Source of the DNA: Lepeophtheirus salmonis
Taxonomy: Eukaryota > Arthropoda > Copepoda > Siphonostomatoida > Caligidae
Length of the DNA: 64,000 nt
Assembly (NCBI RefSeq): GCF_016086655.4
Contig: NC_052136.2
Coordinates: 16,926,001-16,990,000, forward strand
Direction of reading: 5' to 3'
In this document: in pieces, positions 46,140 to 56,699 of the stretch
Layout of the letters: each line of letters starts with the position of its first letter
How positions within the stretch are numbered: position 1 is the first letter of the stretch
Translations under genes and position numbers: made by a program
Notes under the pieces: model-generated
What the model was told of the DNA's origin: nothing
Seen by the model: only the letters and a program-made list of their open reading frames with translations
The model's database searches: none

Positions 46140-46886
46140 ATGTTTCATTCATCCAAATTTGCAAATAGTTATTATAAAAGTTCCAATTGCTGTACTTACT
46201 GCTGTTGTGAAAGTGGTGGTCGAAATGACTATTTCCTACATCCCAACAACTTCCTCCCTCACGCTAGAGGAATCTACTATCCCTCTATCCCTCCTACATC
46301 CACTTTTTCGGACCTAAAACACCATCAAATCCATCCAACCTTTGCAAATCGCTTTCATTTCGAGTTTCTTAGTACAATTCCTCCCCATCATTCATCCTCC
46401 TCATCATGTCTCGAGTGCGAAAATGAACTACGGACTTCCAAAAGGCACAAAAAAAGTGTTCCTCACGTAGGGCGATCACGTTCCTCTCGCACCATTAGAT
46501 CCTCTACAGAAAATATCCGCAAAGTGAACAGTTTCCACTACGCTGAAAACATTAAGGACTCCTTTGAAATACCCCAAAAGATTGTAGAGAAACTTGGAGT
46601 GGATGAAAATCATAATGAAATGCGATTTGCTCTGGACTCCAACTCTCGAGCCAAACACTATAATCCAAATAAAATTCTTTTTCGATCCAAATCCCAGGCA
46701 CGAATGCTCTCTGCTGGAGAAAGGATTAAGATTCTGAATTTTCGTAAATTCCTTTGGGCTGCAGGGATTGAAAAGAAGGAGTTGATGGAGAGAGTTTTGA
46801 AACTTCGAGAAAAGGATCAAAAGGAGAGGGAATTGAGTGAGGTGGATGAGGATGGAGTTCCTTACTCTGGATCTAATTCAAGGTAG
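46140..46886 (+). CDS. Unrecognised 248-residue ORF, possible first coding exon
   Basis: Longest open frame of the window. It is preceded by an in-frame TAA at 46119-46121, so ATG 46140 is the first possible start. Seen: a Cys cluster CCTYCCC at residues 17-23, a His/Ser/Pro-rich low-complexity part (about 60-90), a basic Arg/Ser stretch GRSRSSRTIRSS (111-122), and a C-terminal charged, probably helical or coiled-coil segment (about 193-235: SAGERIKILNFRKF ... ELMERVLKLREKDQKERE). No domain recognised. The region is less AT-rich than its surroundings and uses varied codons, unlike chance frames here. The frame ends SGSNSR-TAG, and the stop overlaps a good splice donor (AAG then GTAGGA at 46883). 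The ORF may therefore continue by splicing to exons I cannot identify. Function unknown. Confidence 0.5.
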   Translation: MFHSSKFANSYYKSSNCCTYCCCESGGRNDYFLHPNNFLPHARGIYYPSIPPTSTFSDLKHHQIHPTFANRFHFEFLSTIPPHHSSSSSCLECENELRTSKRHKKSVPHVGRSRSSRTIRSSTENIRKVNSFHYAENIKDSFEIPQKIVEKLGVDENHNEMRFALDSNSRAKHYNPNKILFRSKSQARMLSAGERIKILNFRKFLWAAGIEKKELMERVLKLREKDQKERELSEVDEDGVPYSGSNSR

Positions 46887-48149
46887 GATGTTTTGCTCGT
46901 CTACCTATGTCATACATTAATGAATTAAACATTAATTTAAAATTATCTTTTATATTTATATAAAATCTCATACTATGTATATATTTTATATATACAAAGA
47001 TAGGTTTGAGTTTAATAATAATAATATGTAGATTCATTTTCATGCTTAAATGTGTTTTAATCAAAGATCCTTTCATTGATAAGAGAACAAACTATTATGT
47101 AGAAACTGTCTACCTACATAATATATAAATAAATGACCATTCAATGCTTTATTCAACCAACAAAATGTGACACTACTCAAAATATCAACATAAATAAATG
47201 TTGGAAAATAGATTTGTGCCAAAGAGTTTTATTTGTTTGTTGAAGAAATATGGGCTTTACATAGATCAATGGCATTCCTATGTCTGTAAATTCTCTTAAA
47301 GGAGGTCAGGCACAAGATATATCTACGTAAATAAGTGTCCCGTAACAAGAAGGGGCGTTCCAAATTGAAGGGCTAGGGCCGTCACTATGATTTTTCAATA
47401 AAGTTTAAGGATTCTTAAGCACAAGAATTTAGAATGTGCTCAAAATTCTGGCGTTTTAATAGATTTATATAAAAATGTTGTTTATATTAAGTTTTTGTTG
47501 TTGTTTTTTGGGGGAGGGGGAGGGGGGCATGTCTCCCTTGTACCTCCCGTAGTTACAGCACATAAACCTAATTCATTCATATCAATATCCATATTAGGGT
47601 TTCTTATTGTCCCAAGGGAAATTGTCCTTTAGCGAGATACCAGGACGCAAATGAATAAATTTCAGTATGAAATAAATGGATAAAAAAGTTTGTTAAATTA
47701 AAGTAACTTATTTAATATTTTTAGAAGAAAAAAATTATTTGAATGCCATACATTCGACACAGATCTAAAATAATTAACGTTGCCAGAGTTATTATTAAAT
47801 ATTTACTTTTGGTTTCTTTTATTACTTTTTTGTTGAGCATCATTTTTTGTCGCATTGTAGCATGAATCCTTAAAATCTTTCTCCGTAGTGAATCTTCATC
47901 TTACATAGATAGTTGCAAAACCATAAGAATTCAATAATGAACAAGTCCCTATAATGTGTCTTTTTTATGGGGGGGAGGGGAGAGGGGAAATTACTGATTA
48001 AGATTGGTATTGTAATCGGATTATGACCTATTTTATTTATTTATTTATAAACTACATCTTTTTACTTTTTTTTTAAATACTATTATCTGACTGACCAATC
48101 CATGGTAGCTGTCACAGAGAAACAAAGAAAATACTTACTTATGTAGGCA
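46887..48149. other. AT-rich spacer
   Basis: Possible intron or 3-prime flank of the ORF at 46140. Two G-rich tracts (ttttgggggagggggagggg near 47505-47525 and gggggggagggg near 47968-47985) stand out. No exon can be supported. Confidence 0.35.
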
Positions 48150-48620
48150 AAAGTGTTGGGTGTCGGCCTGACTCCGTCTTACAAACAAATCTATCTGGAT
48201 CGTTCTTATTTAAAATTATGTATAGACCGATTCTATAGATGAATTGTTGATAACCACATATGTGTTTGAAAATTATGAACAATCAGGGGCGTCCAAAGCA
48301 TCATATTTTGGTAGGGACTTGGTTTTTAAAATTTTGCAGATAAATTTGAAAAATTAAATTTTTTCGAAAAAAAATTCAAAAATTAAATTGCAAAAATTAA
48401 AATTTTTGGGGAAAAATTGCAAATATTACATTTTCTAGTAAAAAGCAAAAATTCATTAATTTGAGGAGGGCTTCAGCCCAGCCCCTCTGGACGACCCTGA
48501 CAATGGCAAAATATCTTTATATTATAAAATGTGTTGCATTAATGATATTTATACAATTCATAAATCAGAATCGAGGAGAAAATTGATCCAACGGAAAAAT
48601 CTATTGAAGTTTTGAAAACG
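48150..48620 (+). repeat. Dispersed repeat family G, copy 1, split by a MITE
   Basis: gtgtcggcctgactccgtct ... gaccgattctatagatgaat + tgttgat ... tttgaaaattatgaac, and after 48504 ggcaaaatatc, corresponds to 61505-61860, where the sequence is continuous. The MITE at 48284-48499 sits inside. Confidence 0.6.
48284..48499. mobile_element. 216-bp non-autonomous element with ACAAT duplication
   Basis: The left end caggggcgtccaaag and the right end (reverse complement cagggtcgtccagag) form inverted ends. acaat lies directly on both sides (48279-48283 and 48500-48504). The interior is a set of aaaattgcaaa/aaattaaa repeats. Comparison with the family-G copy at 61.7 kb, which has a single acaa(c)t at the matching place and no insertion, supports insertion with a 5-bp duplication. 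The ends look hAT-like, but hAT usually makes 8 bp. Confidence 0.75.
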
Positions 48621-51600
48621 ATTAAATTTAAGGCTACGTTCTGGATCGAAATATTGGTGTAGATCGTAAACAAAGATATAAATTTGCAGGTTGTTGAAAG
48701 AAGAAGTGAGATGTCATTCTAGTTATTGAAAGTTTGCATTATGAATGTATCCTCCCACAGTTTGAAGAAGCTCATCCTTTTATGTATAAAATATGAGCCC
48801 ATAAGTGTATGCAAAAACGATAAGTATGAATATGAATTATCGCTTTTTCAATGACTGCAAAAAATGCATCCAGTATTTTATATTTATATCGATGTATTTT
48901 AGCACCAATGAATCATTTCTTGCTAGTTCTAAGATTTATATTCGTTATAGACCATTTTCAATGCGTTACAAATTGATGAATAGTTAACTATGCTGAATCT
49001 TAAGGAAAATTCATTTAATTGTTTCTTAAAAAATGAAAATTAACTGTTTCATAAGTTCTCATTTGATAGTAAATACTTTTAGAAATCAAACTTAGAAGAA
49101 TTAAGGATCCCAATAAAAATGGAGTCCACTTTGCCATTATAACTTATTTACTGATAATTATGGATATTTTTTCTATCTTGTTAATAGTCAATATACTTGA
49201 TATATTTGACACGGTAACACAAAAGAAAGCTATTTGCTTTTCTCAAAATTGAGTGTGAATTAAATGTCTGTTTATTAGCAATTATAATAAATTTCCATCA
49301 AGAAATTATTTCTATTAGGCCTTTGAGTGTGTTGCAAATTGTACTTAAGGTAGGAAAAAGAAACTGTCACAGTAAAAATAGATTATATTTGAAATGTCTT
49401 ATCAAGATGAATATGAGGACATAATGTACTCATCTATTTTGTTTTCCATGTCTTCAGAAATTTAAAGCAATAAATTTTTCCATATCAAGTCCCTTATACA
49501 TACTGGTATATGTACGTATTTAAATGTATGATATCTAAGTAGACTATTTTCCTGGATTGAAAAGGAGCAAAACTTTTTACTCGCAGGAAATTTAGTTTTT
49601 ATCACATCATTACCTTTATTTTATACCTAAAAGAATCAGTAGGTCGTAGTTAGCCAATTGTTCTTCCAAACAAAGGAATTATTATTCAATAATAGTTAGG
49701 AATCATTCAATGTTTAACAAGAATTAATTCGAGTTCAGAAAACTGATAAAAGGAAAATCAGTGGCAAATTCGACATCCTACAACAGAATACATTATATGT
49801 AAAATTAAATGAATGTGGAGTAAATTATTTTTAGGTCTCCTATATGGTCAACTTTCAGAATGGTGACATCACGCAAAAACGGTTGAAGAGTGTATTCATG
49901 CGTATAAGTGCCTTCATCAATCCTCCCTATAAGGTTGCGTGAATTAATAGTATTAGGGGTACAATTTTATAAAAGAGTTGATTAATTACTTACCTAATAC
50001 TAATAAATTTGATATGTCGATAAAACTAGCGTTAGAAAAACGGATCCACCTACTCTTTAGCAACATAATGGTATGTTATTAACACTTAGGAATTGATCCT
50101 TGGCAAGGATCTTACTAAGTAAAATATTATAATATAATTATATTATGTTCTAAGTGCAAGTCCTCATTAGATATTATCTCTATTTTTCCTCGTATATGGC
50201 TTTTGTTGATTTAATTACCATTTATGTACTTTACAAACTCATTAAATCTCCATTTAACGACTCCTCAATTTTTATTTTTATTAAAAAAAAATAATTCTAG
50301 CTCTTCCTTTGTTTTTACTTTCTTCTGATATCTTTTATTATGGATATCATGGAAGACGGACAAAGCTGAACATTCAAGGGGTGTACATTTATACATGAAC
50401 AGAGAAAACTCTCCAAAGACCACCTTAAGAGCTCTTTGTCTTTCATCCCTCCTTAATATGAACCCCTCGGAGATATCCCTGATAAACTACTGAGTCTGAA
50501 GGAAATACATATTACATGATTGCACTTGTGAATGTACCTACGAGGTAATATTTAATTTTGTGCAAGCTTCATCATTCATCTTTGTCAACCGACCTTAACT
50601 CTCCTTCGTCTAACGCTGCAAAAACCTTATATACATTCTAGAATTATGAAATACATGATATAAATGTCATGTTTGTGTGGATAAAACTGGTATTCACATT
50701 ATTTTGTTGATGCTTTTCATGTTTAAATTGTTTCTTCATATCTGAGTGCTTATACTAGCTACTATTATTATATACATACATTGATAGGTATTCAAGTGAA
50801 AATATTCATGTTCTTAAAGTAACCATAGCATACTTGAAGGTAAAGGAGTCGAGTTAGACTTAACTCGGATTCGTAAAATAAGACTTATATATGTACAGTC
50901 TTTATCTAGGGACCTGTATCGGCGACTCTGACTCAAATCCAATATTACACTAATTAAATTATGACTTCAGAATCGACTCAGATCTGAAATAGATATAGGC
51001 TGATAACAAAACCTTTCCCAATCCCATATTGCACAAATGAGTAGATCCCTGAAAGTATGTTTTTTTTTGTCACAAAAAGACAAAATTTATTTGAATCAAA
51101 ACCATTTTATTATGAAGTACGGATTCACAATTTCCTCCCAGTTTAGTAATGTTTGCAAATGTCCAATAAAAAAAAGAGCACTTTTTATTTGAGCCATACT
51201 TGATACGTCTTGGTAATGAATATATCCGTCTTCGCTCATTTGAGGGAGGATTTATTTGGGAGAGCTTATTTTCAGGGAGTTTATTTGAGCAACATTTTCA
51301 TATGATAAACATTAAAAGATGAATGATTATTATTATATAACTTCGCTCAGATGAATTTTGCTAAGATGAAACTCTCTCATAATAATAACCTCACTTAAAT
51401 GACTGCAATTTTTTTGAATTCGTAATCTGAAGAATGTTTTTCATTTTCCAAAACCATTATTATATAATTCTTTAGTAGGGAACATTTAACTATAAAAAAG
51501 GGTTGATCATTAGTGAAACACTGGGATTTGTGAGGGGTTGTTATAAGCGCAAGTCCTTGCCAGACTAAGAGTAGAATTGAGGTTCGACATAAGAGTAGTT

Positions 51601-51859
51601 CCTGTCTATGTCCTTGCTATACACGGAGTGGGATTTGTATTTATTTTATTGCTCTCATAACTGCTCACAACTAATATAATATTACGTCATAACAGCTAAG
51701 CTGTTTTTCTCTCAAACATTCCTCTAATTCTCAGAGTTACAATGCCATTCATCAATTTATTTTATTTTGACATATTTAATACAACTCAAGTCATAACAGA
51801 TGCGTTCATTCATCTAAGTGTGAGTACTCTGTCTATTAACCATTCCCGGGCTACAAAAA
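48621..51859. other. AT-rich spacer with reverse copy of family D
   Basis: A reverse copy of repeat family D lies at 49640-49745 (the reverse strand gives ctgaactcgaattaattctt, tgttaaacattgaatga, tggaagaacaattggctaac). Degenerate gactcg words lie at 50820-51000. No gene supported. Confidence 0.4.
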
Positions 51860-52419
51860 TTGAAGATCAATTTTTGTCCCATTTCTTATTTTTTTCTGAT
51901 TGCATCATATAAAATATCAGAGGAAATACCAAAATTTCTAAGAATTTTCTCTGACACCGTTCAACTTCCTAATACAAAAGTACTCTTTGTATTATTTTGT
52001 TATCAGCTGTACATTCCCTCATCTCACTTGATACGCCATGGCCATTTCATAATTTATTCTTATTTTAAATTAAGTAATAATTTATTCTATACCTTTGCTC
52101 TGTTTCCGAAAGAACAGGAATACAATTATTTGTTAATCCCTCGTCGTTTATATAATAATTTATTGGCCATTTTATTATTTAAATATGAAGAATTTTTTGC
52201 TATCATCAGAGTTGCAAATTTATAGCTACGCTCTCACTAGAATATTACTAAGCAATATTATAATAGAGTATCGAATAAAATACTATATAGATATAAATTA
52301 TTACGAAATATGTATATATATATGTAATTCATTTTAAAAATGGTGAAGAAATAATATGTCAGTGATAGAATGGAAGTACATAAGAGATATATAGAAGTTG
52401 ATATGATTGACTTATTTGG
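51860..52419. other. AT-rich spacer with a 121-residue chance frame
   Basis: A plus-strand frame (51860-52225) is hydrophobic/aromatic (SYFFLIASYKI, YNNLLAILLFKYEEFFAI) and tracks the AT composition. It has no motif and no splice signal at its end. I regard it as most likely non-coding. Confidence 0.3.
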
Positions 52420-52490
52420 GTAACTACCTGATGATTTCAGGCCTTTTTTCTTTTCGGAGGAAAGGAAGCGTAATACAATAAAGTTAAGCA
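52420..52490 (+). repeat. Dispersed repeat family D, 3-prime part
   Basis: gggtaactacctgatgattt ... ttttcggaggaaaggaagcg; matches 9190-9270, 26165-26260 and 27195-27290. Confidence 0.5.
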
Positions 52491-54326
52491 CCTACGTTAC
52501 GATGCCCATATTCAATATTTCCCCCAATATATATTTTTTTTTATATTTCGATTGAATATATCAACTCACGTCTAACCTGGATCTAAAATTGCACTTCAAT
52601 AATTAGATTTGACTTTCAAAGATTTGAATCGGACTCTTAAAAAATGAGGAATAAATAGTTTATAGCTGGGGATTTGTAAAATGAGACTGAAATAAGTTTA
52701 TAGCTGGGGACTCGTATCCAAGATTCAGAATCTAGCCCCAGATTATACTTATTAAACTCGTTGAGGACTCGATTCCGTTACTCAGGTTTGAATAGTATTT
52801 TATATTGATCAAACTGCGACTTTAGACTCGACTCAGATTTGAAAATACAACATAAGACCCGAACTCAAATTCTCCAAACTTGCCTTGGACTCTTGCATCA
52901 AAAATACCAAATTGGAGAATCTCATTATTTCGTGAGTTCAGACTTGTCTTGACTCGAGCTCAAGGCATCGAGACTTGACTCGAATTCATAAAATAATAAC
53001 AATGAATAGTGCAGAACACTACGTGGAATTAAGTTCAAAGATACGAGACTAAACTCCATCTGTAATAAATGACTTGTAAACAGCTCTGAATTGTCTATTG
53101 AAAGATTCAATGATGAGAAAAGATAAAAAAGGGTATAATTTGTAAAAGATAAAACAAAAAAAAGTTGTCAAGTCATGATGATAAATTATTATTATAGGTA
53201 CATGTATATGTTTTTTTTTTTTTAGATAACATATCAAAGACGAAGTTGATTTAAATTCGAATTTGACTCTCCCTTACTTATAGGTGGAGTTCACTTATCG
53301 GCTTGTACCTTGTATTATGTATATATCTGTACCTACGTAGATAAATGAGAGGAGGGAGGCCTTTGTAAAAGTCGTTATTTTTCGTTTTATACATCTATAA
53401 TATTAAGGGATACATCAAATATAATATTCAGAGCTGATTATTACTTATGAAAATAATAATCACAAAAAAATAATCGTTTCTTTGAACCTATTCTTCAATT
53501 TCAAGATTGTATCATAATTATGTACATAAATATGTTGAATGTACTATGTCTATTTAACACATCTACTGGGGGACTATTTTGTTTATTTCAATTTGAGATA
53601 TATGTAATTGCGTTTTGTCACAAAAACGGAAGCTTTTAACTTCAATTGTTACATTGTATATACATACAACACAATACAGATGTATTATTTAGAGATAATT
53701 GAACGATTTTTTTTTGTCTATACTATGAATGTAATTTGAATATTTATAACTTTGTATGGTATAGATTAAATTTTTTTATTCCATGAATATTTGTGATCGA
53801 AATGTGAATTCCTTTTTCAATTGGTAAAATCCTTTTTGATTTGAAAAATACAAAAATACTGATAACGAATAAATACCTTTACAATAAATTATGAAGGTAT
53901 AAATTATTATCCTTATTGAATAAGTAAGTACAAAAAAAGTTATTCTTTGATATATAACTAAGCCCTAAAGTCTTTCATTCCATAACAACTTCTAGCCAAA
54001 AAAAAAAACAAAAAAACAACAACAACGTCTTCTTAGATTTATTACTCTTATATTTATGTTTGGAAGGGATTGTGTTCCTTGTGAGCCGTCTCGGGGCACA
54101 ACAAAGTATGGATTCTCGTTCTGAGTTATGTATGTACTGAAGTTATATATACGCAAAAACCTTTTGTCATGTTGAATTATGAGATTAAGTATACAGAGGA
54201 TTCTTGCATAAGTGATAAAATTTATCATGCGTTGACAGTATACAATTCAATTTTAAAAACTCTGTATATTATAATCTTTAATTTGAAATGTTTCTTGTTT
54301 GTTAAGAAAATGAAACGTTAATAATA
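52491..54326. other. AT-rich spacer with degenerate gactcg repeat
   Basis: Between 52560 and 52990 phrases such as ggggactcg, gaggactcgattcc, tagactcgactcagattt and cttgactcgagctcaagg recur irregularly. Twice the sentence aagtttatagctggggatt or its near copy appears (about 52660 and 52695), a 36-bp local duplication. The rest shows nothing recognisable. Confidence 0.45.
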
Positions 54327-55512
54327 CTATCCAACAAAAGCACACTCAACTCAGTCCAATTTGATCCCTTGATTCCAAATATGGCCTTATTTTTCCTCTC
54401 ATAGCCTCTTACCCTTTAGAAAAGGCCATACATTTTCTGCTATTTTTAAGGTTCAAAGCTGTTTTAAGCCCTCGGTGTTGAAGATGGGAATAAATTATGC
54501 TAATATATTTTAAAGTCTAATCTTAAAAATTTTTAAAACTATTTTTAAAATGTATGTATCATACTTTTTAACTCGAATAATCTTTGTTTAAAGTGGAAAA
54601 TAGGTGCTTTTTATCCAGAGCTACAATGTTTCAAGACAAATAGATTCAAAAAGTTTAAAAGTATCTCATTGGATAGCCGAAAATATGAACTTTGATTGGA
54701 AAAAATGAGCTTCTCCAAAAACGCTCTTTATTGTTGTCAATTTGAGATAAAGCCATCACAATATTTCAGGGATATAATTCATTTTTGAATTGATTTCATA
54801 ACAAAAGTCCATAAATATTCGTATGCTCCAACTACAAGAGATAGAAACAAAGAGAGAGATAAATAAATTATATAGAAAAAAGAGAGAGAAAGAGGAGAAA
54901 AAGAAAATATGTATTTTACAATTTGTTATAACATTAAGCCTTATGTCTCAAACTGTATAAATAAATTATTTCAAGCTTCATTGAAACAATAGAACTCGTT
55001 GCATACCCAAAGTGAGTAAGGAATTCCAAAAAACGGACATTCAGGGGAGTTTTTAGCTTTTTGTTTGAAATATTGTCATGGCCTTATCTTAAATTGACAA
55101 CGATATAGAGCTTTTTAGAGAGGCTTAAACTCATACTTTTAGCTAACAAATGCAATACTTTTAAGCTTTTTGAATCTATTTGTCTTAAAGCTATGAGCTT
55201 CTGAACAAAAAACACCTATTTCCCACTTTAAACAAAGATAACTCGAGTTAAAAGTATAATGCAGACATTTAAAAAATGGTTTTAGAATTTAGTTACATTC
55301 AGCTTAAAAATATATGGACATAATTTATCCCTATCTTCAACACCGAGGGCTTAAAACAGCTTTGAACATTAAAGAGAAATAATTTTTTTTGCCTTTTTCT
55401 GAAGGCCATGAGGCTATGAGAGAAAAAATAAGGCCATATTTGGAATCAAGGGATCCAACTCTATTAAATAGAGCATATACTATTTTTTTACCATTTTTGT
55501 GAGTGGACAGTG
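54327..55512. mobile_element. Fold-back element, complete copy
   Basis: The left arm (54327 to about 54768) and the right arm (about 55069-55512) are long inverted repeats of about 440 bp: ccaaatatggccttattttt versus aaaaataaggccatatttgg, aaggttcaaagctgttttaa versus ttaaaacagctttgaac, ttgttgtcaatttgagataa versus ttatcttaaattgacaacga. The right end gagtggacagtg is followed by TA (55513). The left end follows TA at 54325 but is shortened. The centre (54770-55068) is shared, inverted, with the copy at 28804-29907. No transposase is encoded, and arms of this length would form a hairpin. Termini plus TA suggest mobilisation by a Tc1/mariner-type or PiggyBac-like enzyme, which is unproven. Confidence 0.85.
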
Positions 55513-55704
55513 TAAATTTTGTACCTTCAAAATTTTATTTATCATAGCATTTTCATAATTACAACAAGACACATTTTAAATTACAGAATCTCTTCTCTTT
55601 GATAGGGTGAGTTGCTGAGGTTTGGAGATTATGATATACAATTTTTTTTTGTTAAATTGTAACTACACGTATTAGTGATGCTAATCGGGAGCATTTTGGG
55701 TATG

Positions 55705-56100
55705 TTAAAAAAGAAACATGGTAACCCTGATCATTTGAAGAATGTTTTGGAGGAGAGCAGCTTAGTGTTTTATTATGTCACCTACAAGCAGCTGATATGG
55801 AAGGAGAGGGATAGGGAAATGAAAAAGGATATTCTATTATGAGTTCAAAAAGGACTTACAATTATCTCTCCGCAACAAATCCTCACCGTTACACTTCGTC
55901 TTTTATGAGCACACACAATCTTCAATCCAGCTTCGTATACCTATGTATATCTGACCTGTTGCTTGTAGTAGAAAACTCTGGTGTCATTTATTAATGATAA
56001 GAGCTTAGGAAGAGAAAATTCACTCTTTTGTTTGCCAACTCCAAACAAATGGCCCTGCTAAAAAGTATATCCGATTTTCGTCACTACACTTGATAGATGT
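55705..56100 (+). repeat. Dispersed repeat family B, copy 2
   Basis: Partner of 2905-3355. Begins near gttaaaaaagaaacatggta; carries tttgaagaatgttttggag, gcagctgata, ctctccgcaacaaatcctca, then gccctgctaaaaagtatat. Confidence 0.6.
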
Positions 56101-56283
56101 TGGATACCCCCTTGGCTATGAAAGTATAAAAATACATATTAATTGTATTTTCAGATATATAGGAATATAATTTTTGTTGTCTACGTTCACTAGTTTTCAT
56201 AGTTTCATGTTAATAGGTTAGGGCAGTAAAACTTTTCGATTTAGAAGGAGGGGGGTCTGATGTGGTATATAAATGTTTTATAG

Positions 56284-56408
56284 CAGTGGTTCCCCAAGAA
56301 CAAACTGTACTTCGTGGTACATATGCCAAGGGATAAATAAGGCAGTGGGGCTTCGATCATTAATCAAATACTTTAAGGCTCCTCAATGATGAAAAGATTA
56401 GATCACTG
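56284..56408. mobile_element. 125-bp hAT-like MITE
   Basis: Starts cagtggttccccaagaacaa, the classic hAT terminus, and ends gatcactg. The flanking 8-mers ttttatag (56276-56283) and ttttaaaa (56409-56416) agree at 6 of 8 bases, consistent with an old 8-bp duplication. No ORF. Confidence 0.65.
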
Positions 56409-56479
56409 TTTTAAAAAAATTATTGGAATATAAATCAAATAAAAATTTACTTAATTTAGGTGGTTAAACTCATCTTTTT

Positions 56480-56666
56480 ATGACATTGTTTGATGATAAA
56501 CAAAAACTCTGGCTGATAAAAATCCAGGAAAAAGTTCTCAAAAGTAAGCATTCAAAAAAAATCTCCTACTTACCGGGATTACCTGATTTTGTATATAAAT
56601 TTTTCTTACATTCATTCAACTCCAATTCTTCTAGTTCTCCAAAACCGTGTGATACGGGGTCTTCCT
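56480..56666 (+). CDS. Candidate first coding exon, unrecognised
   Basis: From ATG 56480 the frame gives MTLFDDKQKLWLIKIQEKVL, then KSKHSKKISYLPGLPDFVYK and an Asn/Ser-rich stretch (NSNSSSSPKPCDTGSS). It is followed exactly by a textbook splice donor, CT then GTAAGTGTG, at 56667. Codon choice and charge pattern look more protein-like than surrounding frames. Upstream, ttaatttag at 56451-56459 is a possible acceptor, but all three frames after it hit stops before the ATG, so the upstream part would be non-coding. Without a downstream exon this remains a weak call. Confidence 0.25.
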
Positions 56667-56699
56667 GTAAGTGTGTACATATATCGTACGTTTAATTAT

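Noticed and set aside
51860..52225. 121-residue ORF on the plus strand
   Set aside because: Hydrophobic and aromatic residues follow from AT richness; no motif, no splice signal, no repeat partner.
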